A DNA stretch of 64,000 nt from assembly GCF_043195105.1 (NCBI RefSeq), contig NZ_JBAFWO010000009.1; one strand, written 5' to 3'. The position numbers and the translations under genes are program-made. The notes beneath the pieces are model-generated. The model was given only the letters and a program-made list of their open reading frames with translations, was not told the origin of the DNA and did not search any database. This document shows, one piece after another, positions 42,575-49,155 of this stretch. The first letter of the stretch is position 1. Each line of letters begins with the position of its first letter. This DNA is from NCEH01 sp002257205. Lineage in GTDB: Bacteria; Pseudomonadota; Alphaproteobacteria; Rhizobiales; Xanthobacteraceae.

Positions 42575-43285
42575 ATGGGTAGACAGCTTGCCAGATTGAT
42601 CACGACGCTCGCATTCGTTCCGATGTTGCTCGCGGCGGTGACAGGCCATGCGCTGGCGCAGAAAGGCCAATATTGCGAGCGCACCAATTATTCAGCCCAG
42701 GAGATCACCGACGCGGTGAGAAACTCCTCCCTGCGCGACGATCTCAAGGGGACGTCATGCTCGCTGGGTGGTCTCGGGCGTTTCGAATCCGGCGGCAACA
42801 AGGGCGTCTACAATGGCAGTTGCTGCACCGGAATCTTCCAGCTCAACAACGCCAATGTCCAGAAATATGCCGGCACGGATCGCGCCGGATACGGGTGCAT
42901 GTCGCTGCAGGATCAGGTCGATGCCTGGGCCAGGCTGACGAATGCGGGCTACAACGCGCCGGCCGTGAAACAGCTGGCCTCGATGTCGACCTTCGACGGC
43001 CAGAAGGTGGACGCCAGTTTCATCGCGGCGTGTATCCAGCTTGGCACCGGCAACTGCCAGAAGATGGTAAATTCCGGGTCATGCTCAGGCTTCTCCGACA
43101 TCAACGGGACGACGATCTGCGGTATGGCAAGCAACGCCCGCGCCATGGCTGATCCCAACTGCAAGGATGGACAGGCTGTCTGCGGACCGTCGGGACCTGG
43201 AGACTTCCCGACGTCGACGGGCTTCGCCGCCAACCCACCGACGGCAACCACCGCATCGATCGTCGTCGCGCCGACCGACGTTTGA
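42575..43285 (+). CDS. Exported lysozyme/transglycosylase-like protein
   Basis: 236 residues, ribosome site AGGAGG. Signal peptide, then a domain with FESGGNKGVYNGSCCTGIFQ followed by LNNANVQKYAGTDRAGYGC and DQVDAWARLTNAGYNAP. A Glu followed by SGGN and a G-I-F-Q-L motif is the layout of lysozyme-like lytic enzymes (compare ESxGN and GLMQL in VirB1). Many Cys suggest a disulfide-stabilised periplasmic fold. It would be a second cell-wall hydrolase of the conjugation locus. Confidence 0.62.
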   Translation: MGRQLARLITTLAFVPMLLAAVTGHALAQKGQYCERTNYSAQEITDAVRNSSLRDDLKGTSCSLGGLGRFESGGNKGVYNGSCCTGIFQLNNANVQKYAGTDRAGYGCMSLQDQVDAWARLTNAGYNAPAVKQLASMSTFDGQKVDASFIAACIQLGTGNCQKMVNSGSCSGFSDINGTTICGMASNARAMADPNCKDGQAVCGPSGPGDFPTSTGFAANPPTATTASIVVAPTDV

Positions 43286-43298
43286 TCGTCCGACTGGC

Positions 43299-43544
43299 TC
43301 AGTTCAGGTCGGGCGGATCCGGCAGAATATTTTTCCGGAATGCCGCGAGCTGCTCTTCAGTCGCGTCACACAGATCACCGCTACGATAGTGTGCGTAAAC
43401 CAATGCCCAAAACACCACCTCGTCCGCCCTGCCGGCAAAGAGGGCCTTCTGCAACGTCCGTCCGATCAGCGCGACGGCGCGGGGCGGCTCGTAGCGAGAA
43501 TGCAGTTCACTCGCGATGAGCTTCGTATCGGCGGTTCGGATCAC
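43299..43544 (-). CDS. Small protein downstream of luxI, unknown
   Basis: 81 residues with a GTG start at 43544 and an excellent AGGAGG site. Helical, with ALIGRTLQKALFAGRADEVV and EEQLAAFRKNILPDP. It begins 29 bases after the LuxI stop and is probably co-expressed. No LuxR-like DNA-binding features. It could be a modulator of quorum sensing, but that is only context. Confidence 0.65.
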   Translation of the reverse strand: MIRTADTKLIASELHSRYEPPRAVALIGRTLQKALFAGRADEVVFWALVYAHYRSGDLCDATEEQLAAFRKNILPDPPDLN

Positions 43545-43573
43545 GGCGCACCTCCTGATCTAAGAGAGTTGGG

Positions 43574-44200
43574 TTATGCCGCCGAAGGCAGTGATCCGGG
43601 GTCAGGGAGAACCGAGCCTTCGCAATGCCGCGCCTGCTGGATCGTCGTGAGGGTTTCCCGGTTGAATGACATGCGCAGCGCCACGACCTCGTCGCGGCCG
43701 ATGCGCTTGGGAAAGCCGAGAGGGCGCACGAAGAACCGCAGCTGCATCGCGATCACCATCAGCCGCCAATCGATTGCCACGGTGACGGTATCCACGCGAT
43801 GCGCCATGCCCCATTCGACCACGCCTTGCGCCAGCTCGAGGAATGGTCCGTTTGCGCTGGGGCGGAGCTCGCGATGACGGGGTGCCACGCAAAAGCGTGT
43901 CCATTCGAAGACGCGTGGCCCCCGCGGCGGCTTGCTCCGGCAAAGATCGGTCAGGACGTCGCTCAGCAAATGCGGGCGTGTCGTCGGAAGCAGTCTTTGG
44001 TAACCGACGATCTCATCGTCACGCAGGCAGACCTGATGAATCGCATGCGCGTCGTCGAAGCGGTCCCGTTCGAGCCCGTCCGGTTGGCGCAGGTCGCTCC
44101 AGCCTTTCTCTTCGACGAAGATGGCATGCCGGAAGCGGAAGACGCGCTCCATCAGATCGCCATGCTGCGCGATCTCGGAGCCAGGGATGAGCAAAAGCAT
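43574..44200 (-). CDS. luxI: LuxI-family acyl-homoserine-lactone synthase
   Basis: 208 residues. The LuxI pattern is complete: RVFRFRHAIFVEEKGW (Arg, Phe, Trp), RDRFDDAHAIH (Asp pair), GYQRLLPTTRPHLL (Arg) and EWTRFCVAP (Glu, Arg). It makes an acyl-homoserine lactone from S-adenosylmethionine and acyl carrier protein. No LuxR receptor is encoded in the window, so the signal may act on a receptor elsewhere on the element. LuxI genes on rhizobial mobile elements often control transfer. Its ribosome site lies in a hairpin. Confidence 0.92.
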   Translation of the reverse strand: MLLLIPGSEIAQHGDLMERVFRFRHAIFVEEKGWSDLRQPDGLERDRFDDAHAIHQVCLRDDEIVGYQRLLPTTRPHLLSDVLTDLCRSKPPRGPRVFEWTRFCVAPRHRELRPSANGPFLELAQGVVEWGMAHRVDTVTVAIDWRLMVIAMQLRFFVRPLGFPKRIGRDEVVALRMSFNRETLTTIQQARHCEGSVLPDPGSLPSAA

Positions 44201-44208
44201 GAGAAATT

Positions 44209-44236
44209 CCTCGGCTTGTTGGGTAACGAGCCGAGG
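44209..44236 (-). promoter_or_regulatory. Hairpin sequestering the luxI ribosome site
   Basis: On the minus strand CCTCGGCT (44236-44229), a 12-base loop, then AGCCGAGG (44216-44209), a perfect eight-base stem. The Shine-Dalgarno GAGGAA spans the 3' arm and lies about six bases before the luxI ATG, so folding would hide it. Confidence 0.7.
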
Positions 44237-44297
44237 AGTTCATGAATCAAGCGCGGCGGGTATGGTTAGAAATCACCATTGCGCACTGGCGCCGCGA

Positions 44298-44621
44298 TCA
44301 TTCGTGACGGCTATCGGGCAATCGAGTCGTGCCGTTCCCACCGTGGAGTGCGGGCGCGATCCGAAGCTGATAGCCGCGCCGAAGCTTGCGATCCAGCCAC
44401 GTTCCAAGCGCCATGCGCGCATCTTCGCGCTGCGCGTAGAGTTCAGTGCGGCGTTGCCCAAAGCTCCCGATCCGCCCCCATTCGCGCACCATCGCCGTCT
44501 CCCCGAATAACGTCGGCTCGATCGACAGCACATAGTAACGCGCCATGTTCTGCGACGCGTCGATACGGTCGAGCACGAGAACCTGAAGCATTGATGGCGA
44601 GGGCCGATGATCGTCTAGCAT
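44298..44621 (-). CDS. WGR-domain protein
   Basis: About 107 residues from the ATG at 44621 (a second ATG at 44591 is possible). The WGR domain is clear: NMARYYVLSIEPTLFGETAM, VREWGRIGSFGQRRTELYAQ, then REDARMALGTWLDRKLRRGY. WGR domains bind nucleic acid in PARP and in bacterial DNA-associated proteins. The C-terminus is short and basic. A role in DNA handling of the element is inferred. Confidence 0.8.
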   Translation of the reverse strand: MLDDHRPSPSMLQVLVLDRIDASQNMARYYVLSIEPTLFGETAMVREWGRIGSFGQRRTELYAQREDARMALGTWLDRKLRRGYQLRIAPALHGGNGTTRLPDSRHE

Positions 44622-44965
44622 GATGCACAGTCCCACGCGCGTGCGCGCATGGTCCAACGCAATGATTGAATCAGTTGCCCCGTGATCGATTCGTTTTGGT
44701 GATGACGGTCGGCTCGGATCAGCCGACGTGACGGCCAGCAGGCTGCGGAGGCAGGGTACGGCCCGCTTCTGACAGAGTTCTGCGACCCCGGCACCCGGGG
44801 CTTCCACGGTGAGCCACCCCGCTCTCAATCAGCGCAATTCCTTGGTCTCGGCCATGGCCTTCTGCGATCAACCCGCCAGGGGTCCGCTATGCGCGCATGC
44901 GGCCTCTGCGGCTTCGCCTGCGAGGTGATCGCGGCCGTAATCCGGACGCTTCGGGCGCCTGTCGA

Positions 44966-44982
44966 GCGGGGATGGTCCCCGC
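44966..44982 (+). promoter_or_regulatory. Hairpin just upstream of a small-gene ribosome site
   Basis: GCGGGG-ATGGT-CCCCGC, six-base perfect stem, 21 bases before the ATG at 45004; GGGAG follows. Same layout as the five hairpin cassettes at 51-55 kb but with a different stem sequence. Confidence 0.5.
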
Positions 44983-45003
44983 CGCAAGACGGGAGCTGAT
45001 ACG

Positions 45004-45174
45004 ATGTCGCAGAACCTCACCCTTGCTCAAGACCACGCCTGGAACCTCGCCAAGACCCTGATGGTCTGCATCACGCTCTTCGAGTCCGACGGCGGCTATG
45101 GCGTTCTCCCCTCGGACGAATTCGACGGCGACCCTGCCTCGGTCATTCACGAATATGATCCCTATGCGCGATGA
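45004..45174 (+). CDS. 56-residue protein, unknown
   Basis: ATG at 45004 with GGGAG eight bases upstream; the frame runs to a TGA at 45172-45174. It begins MSQNLTLAQDHAWNLAKTLM, then SDGGYGVLPSDEFDGDP, ending HEYDPYAR. Acidic, no signal peptide. Codon use is like neighbouring genes. Small unknown genes of this sort are common in the ardC-parB block. No function is offered. Confidence 0.62.
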   Translation: MSQNLTLAQDHAWNLAKTLMVCITLFESDGGYGVLPSDEFDGDPASVIHEYDPYAR

Positions 45175-45185
45175 GGCGCTCTCGA

Positions 45186-45211
45186 CGCGGGGCCCCGGCG
45201 GGGTCCCCGCG
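45186..45211. terminator. GC hairpin between convergent small genes
   Basis: CGCGGGG and CCCCGCG arms (seven bases) around a loop that can pair further (CCCC with GGGG). It lies between the convergent genes at 45174 and 45213. No T-tract follows, so it is a structural rather than a proven terminator. Confidence 0.4.
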
Positions 45212-45212
45212 G

Positions 45213-45467
45213 TCAGGGAATCTGGCTATCCGGTGGCAGCTCCGCCAATCCCTTGATCGCCTCTTTCAGGCGATGGCTACGATACGCGTTGTCGGCAAAC
45301 CAGAGCTCGATCTCGGCAGGGTCGAGCGTATCGGCATAAGCCGATGTCGGCACTGGACATCCGGACTCCCGGATGGCGCGTATGTTGTGCTGGTAGCGCC
45401 GGATCCGCTCCTCCATCGGCAGCTCGGGTCCATGCTTCAGCAATTTGTCCTTCGGCCAGGTCGGCAT
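45213..45467 (-). CDS. Small soluble protein, unknown
   Basis: 84 residues from the ATG at 45467 (GGAG eight bases upstream); an ATG at 45488 lacks a site. Begins MPTWPKDKLLKHGPELPMEE, then ERIRRYQHNIRAIRESGCPV and LDPAEIELWFADNAYRSHRL. Helical and charged, no known family. It follows mqsA by 26 bases on the same strand and may share its promoter. Confidence 0.6.
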   Translation of the reverse strand: MPTWPKDKLLKHGPELPMEERIRRYQHNIRAIRESGCPVPTSAYADTLDPAEIELWFADNAYRSHRLKEAIKGLAELPPDSQIP

Positions 45468-45493
45468 GGCAGAGCTCCAAACATCCACTCCAG

Positions 45494-45919
45494 TCAGCGC
45501 AACTCGTCGGCCATCTCCGGATGGCGATCGAGCAGCTTGATCAGCTGGCTGGTCGGGCCGCTCGGCTCGACCAGCCCGCGCTCGTATTTGTCGAAGGCGT
45601 TCTCGCCGACCTTGAGCAACGCGCCAGCGTCACGCTGGGAGAGGTTCAGCTTGGTGCGCACACGCCGGATCGTCGCCGGCGACGGCGTGCCGTCAACCTG
45701 TTCCTTCAGCGTCCGCAGCGCCACGTCAACCACCGCCATGTCCTTGCCGACATGGATGCCGTCGCCCTCGCCGGCCGGATAATAGCCGGGCAGCTCGACC
45801 ATGAGGCTCACGCCCTTATAGGCCACCACGAACGGCCGCACGCTGCGCGTCAGGATCTCGCCAGTTTCCGGCGCCGTCATGGTGTCGGGAAGCACCGTCT
45901 CTTTCATCGCCATGGTCAT
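45494..45919 (-). CDS. mqsA: MqsA-type antitoxin
   Basis: 141 residues. C-terminal helix-turn-helix domain (IRRVRTKLNLSQRDAGALLK, VGENAFDKYERGLVEPS), the DNA-binding half of MqsA/HigA-like antitoxins. The N-terminal zinc CxxC pairs of E. coli MqsA are not visible, so the toxin-binding half differs. Start overlaps the toxin stop (ATGA), the usual coupling. It should repress its own promoter. Confidence 0.82.
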   Translation of the reverse strand: MTMAMKETVLPDTMTAPETGEILTRSVRPFVVAYKGVSLMVELPGYYPAGEGDGIHVGKDMAVVDVALRTLKEQVDGTPSPATIRRVRTKLNLSQRDAGALLKVGENAFDKYERGLVEPSGPTSQLIKLLDRHPEMADELR

Positions 45920-46221
45920 TTCTCCTTGAACGACATGACCGTGAACTCGGTGATGACGTCCGCCTGGAACTTCACATAGAGCGTCAATCCCCGCGCCGGC
46001 ACATGATAGACGTCCTGCCAGACGCGATGATCGGCGAACGTTGTCATCGACTTGAAGAACATGCGCCGCTCGATGCCGATAATCGTCTCGACGATGCCAC
46101 CACGATCGAATCCGAGCGCCGTCGCATCCCGCAGCGCCGATGTCGTCATCGCCAAGCGGTCGACCGACCCCAGTGCCAGTTTGATGGCCTCGAGATCATA
46201 GGTCGGCCGCCGCTTCTCCAT
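45916..46221 (-). CDS. mqsR: MqsR-type toxin (mRNA interferase)
   Basis: 101 residues. Family pattern: MEKRRPTYDLEAIKLALG, SALRDATALGFDRGGIVETI, MFFKSMTTFADHRVWQDVYH and VKFQADVITEFTVMSFKEK. MqsR is a RelE-like ribonuclease cutting mRNA at GCN sites. Toxin precedes antitoxin, the normal mqsRA order. A palindromic operator lies ten bases upstream of the start. It probably stabilises the element in the population. Confidence 0.88.
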   Translation of the reverse strand: MEKRRPTYDLEAIKLALGSVDRLAMTTSALRDATALGFDRGGIVETIIGIERRMFFKSMTTFADHRVWQDVYHVPARGLTLYVKFQADVITEFTVMSFKEK

Positions 46222-46231
46222 GGTCGAAATA

Positions 46232-46250
46232 TGCCACCATAAAGGTGGCA
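46232..46250. promoter_or_regulatory. Palindromic operator of mqsRA
   Basis: TGCCACC-ATAAA-GGTGGCA, a perfect seven-base inverted repeat ten bases before the mqsR ATG. The ACC...GGT core recalls the sites bound by MqsA-type antitoxins, so it is the likely autoregulatory site. Confidence 0.7.
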
Positions 46251-46417
46251 GTTCAAGGGCGCGTCCGATGGGGGTCGGACCCCGCTCTATGCCGCCGGCT
46301 GCACCGTCTCCACGCAGCCCCGTCCCGGGTCTGCGCCTGCGGTAACGATCGGTCGCGCGGCAGAGGCCAAGCCGCGGATCGCCGGGAAAGGATGGGCGCG
46401 GGAGGCAGGCCCTCCAG

Positions 46418-46503
46418 GAGAGCGAGAGGGTGGCCGGTCCGGCCGTGACGGGTCGAGGGACCAGCGAGAGTGGCTCGCGGCCGGCCCGTCGCGGAGACCC
46501 GCC
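46418..46503 (+). promoter_or_regulatory. Long conserved leader, copy A (ardC)
   Basis: 86 bases from GAGAGCGAGAGGG to the ardC ATG. The start, a GTGACGG core and the last 40 bases (GAGAG-GGCTC-CGGCCGG-CCG-CGGAGA) recur at the parB gene with the same 86-base spacing, and in part at the helicase gene. Rich in GGCCGG pairs able to form stems. Confidence 0.72.
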
Positions 46504-47460
46504 ATGGACCATGCAGCCACCCGCCGGCGCCCTGCCCCGAACCGGGCGTCACTCTACCAGGACATCACCGACCGCATCATCGCCGAATTGGAGGCCGGCC
46601 GCGTCCCCTGGGTCCAGCCCTGGTCCGCCGCCGCCGCCCCGCTGGCCATGCCGCGAAACGCCACGACGGGGCGAAAATACTCCGGTATCAACATCCTCAT
46701 TCTCTGGCACACCGTCATCGAGCACGGCTTCAGCACCCAGCACTGGCTCACCTTCCGCCAGGCGCTCGGGCTCGGCGGCAGCGTGCGCAAGGGCGAGCAT
46801 GGCACCACCGTCGTCTATGCCAGCCGCTTCACGCCGGGCGAGGACAATGCGCGCGGCAGCCGGGACCGTGACGGGCGCGGCGGCATCCCCTTCCTGAAGC
46901 GCTTCACCGTCTTCAACGCCGACCAGTGCGACGGTCTCCCCGACACGCTGACGGCGCCGGTGCCCGCTGTTCCCGACGCCGTCGTGCCGCCGGCGATCGA
47001 CGCCCTCATCAAGGCCAGCGGCGCCGATTTTCGTCTCGGCGGCGACCAGGCCTTTTACGACACCCGGCACGACTACGTCCAAGTGCCACGTCCTGGCGCC
47101 TTCCACGTCCCGATCAATTTCGCCCGCACCGCCGCCCATGAGCTGTCGCATTGGACGGGAGCCAGGAAACGTCTCGGGCGCGACCAGAGCGGAGCGTTCG
47201 GCTCCAAGCCCTACTTCATCGAGGAATGCGTGGCCGAGCTCTCGGCCGCCTTCGTCTGCGCGTCGCTCGGCATCGTCCCGACCGTTCGGCATGCAGATTA
47301 TCTCGGCGCGTGGCTGGACATCGTTCGCGAGGACAACCGCGCCATCGTCCGTGCCGCCAGCGCCGCCTCGAAAGCGGCCGACTATCTGCTGGCCTTCCTT
47401 CCCGAAGCCGCCAGCCTCGCCGACCAGGACATGGACGGCGCCGAGCAGGAGGCGGCGTGA
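46504..47460 (+). CDS. ardC: ArdC-like antirestriction protein
   Basis: 318 residues. N-terminal ssDNA-binding domain (SLYQDITDRIIAELEAGRVP, WVQPWSAAAAPLAMPRNATT, GRKYSGINILILW) and a C-terminal zincin-like metalloprotease domain with HExxH in ARTAAHELSHWTGA and a distal Glu in FIEECVAELSAAFVCASLGI. ArdC protects incoming DNA from restriction in the recipient. First plus-strand gene of the establishment block; preceded by leader copy A. Confidence 0.92.
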   Translation: MDHAATRRRPAPNRASLYQDITDRIIAELEAGRVPWVQPWSAAAAPLAMPRNATTGRKYSGINILILWHTVIEHGFSTQHWLTFRQALGLGGSVRKGEHGTTVVYASRFTPGEDNARGSRDRDGRGGIPFLKRFTVFNADQCDGLPDTLTAPVPAVPDAVVPPAIDALIKASGADFRLGGDQAFYDTRHDYVQVPRPGAFHVPINFARTAAHELSHWTGARKRLGRDQSGAFGSKPYFIEECVAELSAAFVCASLGIVPTVRHADYLGAWLDIVREDNRAIVRAASAASKAADYLLAFLPEAASLADQDMDGAEQEAA

Positions 47461-48386
47461 TGCACGGCCTCCCTGTCAAGAACGACCCGGCGGAGCCGCT
47501 TCGTATCCTCAGCCTCGGCGCCGGCGTCCAGTCGACCACTCTCGCCCTGATGGCGGCGCATGGCGAAATAGGCCCCCTCCCCCACTGCGCGATCTTTGCC
47601 GACACCGGCTGGGAACCACGCGCGATCTATGATCATCTTGCCTGGCTCCGTTCGGAGGCGGTCCTGCCATTTCCGGTGCATGTTGTCGCGGCCGGCAATC
47701 TCCGCGAGGATCTCCTGGACGGCGCCCGCGGCCTGCGATGGGCTTCGATTCCCGCTTTCACCCGCACCGTGACGCCCGCTGGCGCCCCGATCGCCGTCTA
47801 TGGCGAAGATGAGGATGGCGAAGACGTCCAGATCGGCGAGCGGGTCCTCGCGACCGATCTCGTCGACGTCGGCATGATCCGCCGCCAATGCACGTCAGAG
47901 TACAAGATCGTGCCCATCCGCAGGAAGGTCCGGGAGCTCGCAGGTCTCACCGGCCGACACTCGCCGAACCACGCTGTCGTCGAACAGTGGATCGGCATCT
48001 CGCTAGACGAAGTGGTCCGGATGAAGCCGAGCCGGGAAGCCTGGCAGGTCAATCGCTGGCCCCTGATCGAGCGGCGGATGACTCGCTGGGATTGCCTGCG
48101 CTGGCTCGATCGGCACGGATATCCTCGACCGCCGAAGAGCAGCTGCATCGGGTGTCCGTTCCACAGCGACGCCATGTGGCGCGCTCTTCGCGACCACGAC
48201 GCGGAAGGGTGGCGTGACGCGGTCACCGTCGACCGCGCGATTCGAACAGGCATGCGGGGCATGCGCGCCGAGCTCTACCTCCATCGTTCGGCCGTTCCGC
48301 TGGAGCAGGCGGATCTGTCGACCGCCGCCGACCGCGGTCAGCAGGATCTCTTCGCGAACGAATGCGAAGGCCTGTGCGGCGTCTGA
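47460..48386 (+). CDS. PP-loop (PAPS reductase-like) enzyme
   Basis: 308 residues; its ATG shares a base with the ardC stop. N-terminal ATP-pyrophosphatase loop LSLGAGVQSTTLALM, CAIFADTGWEP, central EDEDGEDVQIGERVLATD, RRQCTSEYKIVPIRRKVREL, and C-terminal SCIGCPFHSDAMWRALRDHD with a CxxC suited to an iron-sulfur cluster. Related to phosphoadenosine phosphosulfate reductases and to DNA/RNA thiolation enzymes, but the substrate here is unknown. Pairing with ardC suggests nucleic-acid modification or protection. Confidence 0.8.
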   Translation: MHGLPVKNDPAEPLRILSLGAGVQSTTLALMAAHGEIGPLPHCAIFADTGWEPRAIYDHLAWLRSEAVLPFPVHVVAAGNLREDLLDGARGLRWASIPAFTRTVTPAGAPIAVYGEDEDGEDVQIGERVLATDLVDVGMIRRQCTSEYKIVPIRRKVRELAGLTGRHSPNHAVVEQWIGISLDEVVRMKPSREAWQVNRWPLIERRMTRWDCLRWLDRHGYPRPPKSSCIGCPFHSDAMWRALRDHDAEGWRDAVTVDRAIRTGMRGMRAELYLHRSAVPLEQADLSTAADRGQQDLFANECEGLCGV

Positions 48387-48407
48387 GCCGATGATCTCAA
48401 CTCCGCT

Positions 48408-48788
48408 TCAATGCGACGAAGCTAAATCACAGCAGGCCGATAATTCTTCTGCCGGCAACGCAATAACATGGCCGGCGGGAACAAATCCAAGTTCGTCACA
48501 GAGATCACGGAACGCGATCCGACGTGATTCTTTCTCGGCTTCGGCAGCGACACAGACTTGCACACGCTCGTTCTCGCACAGATCTGAAGGGCTGCAGATT
48601 GCGCAGTTCATCCGGTGCAGCGTGCGCTCCCACGCGACCAGCGCCATCAGATAGGCGCGGTGCGCGGCGACGGCGCGCTCCTCCAGGGAACCCGGCTCGG
48701 GTGCGACGGCTTTTGCCACGCCTCGGTCTCCCACTCCCAGGGCATGTGTCTGCGGTCCGCCCCCGCAAACATGCCCTCGACCACCCAT
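48408..48788 (-). CDS. Cys-containing protein, unknown; start uncertain
   Basis: The frame ending at 48408 reads on the minus strand. The best part is EERAVAAHRAYLMALVAWER then HRMNCAICSPSDLCENERVQ, DLCDELGFVPAGHVIALPAE. A start near 48788 (MGGRGHVCGGG) or a GTG about 60 bases further in, after GGGAG, are both possible. Four to five Cys may bind metal. No family is recognised. It is convergent with the PP-loop gene. Confidence 0.45.
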   Translation of the reverse strand: MGGRGHVCGGGPQTHALGVGDRGVAKAVAPEPGSLEERAVAAHRAYLMALVAWERTLHRMNCAICSPSDLCENERVQVCVAAEAEKESRRIAFRDLCDELGFVPAGHVIALPAEELSACCDLASSH

Positions 48789-49069
48789 GATCGGGGAGTT
48801 GGAAAACCGAGAGTACCCGGTCCCTACGACCTTTAGCACCCGGGGGCGCCTGGACATACGTCGCAGGCTCCCCGACCGCATGGTCAAGGAATCCGGCGCC
48901 GTAACGGCCGGCGCCAAACCGGTACTCTTGGGGTTTCCACGCCCCAGGGCGGCGCGTACCGCCCCGCAGCTTTCATACCGAGTCGGGGCGCTCGGTTCCA
49001 GATCGTTGTTCGGCCGTCAACATTTCCGTCGCGGGCGCCGGCCGGGCTGCGGCCGTTCGTGCCCGAGCC
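48789..49069. other. Intergenic stretch with a GC hairpin
   Basis: Upstream of the parB leader. A GGCGCC-centred hairpin (near 48896-48916) is visible. No gene is supported on either strand. Confidence 0.35.
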
Positions 49070-49155
49070 GAGAGCGAGAGAGGGGCCGGGTCACTTCGTG
49101 ACGGATCAGGAGGCGGGGAGAGAGGCTCCCGGCCGGTCCGCCACGGAGAACGAAC
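49070..49155 (+). promoter_or_regulatory. Long conserved leader, copy B (parB)
   Basis: 86 bases from GAGAGCGAGAG to the parB ATG. Compared with copy A by eye: 18 of the first 20 bases and 28 of the 34 bases at leader positions 47-80 are identical, with a one-base shift in the middle around GTGACGG. Confidence 0.75.
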
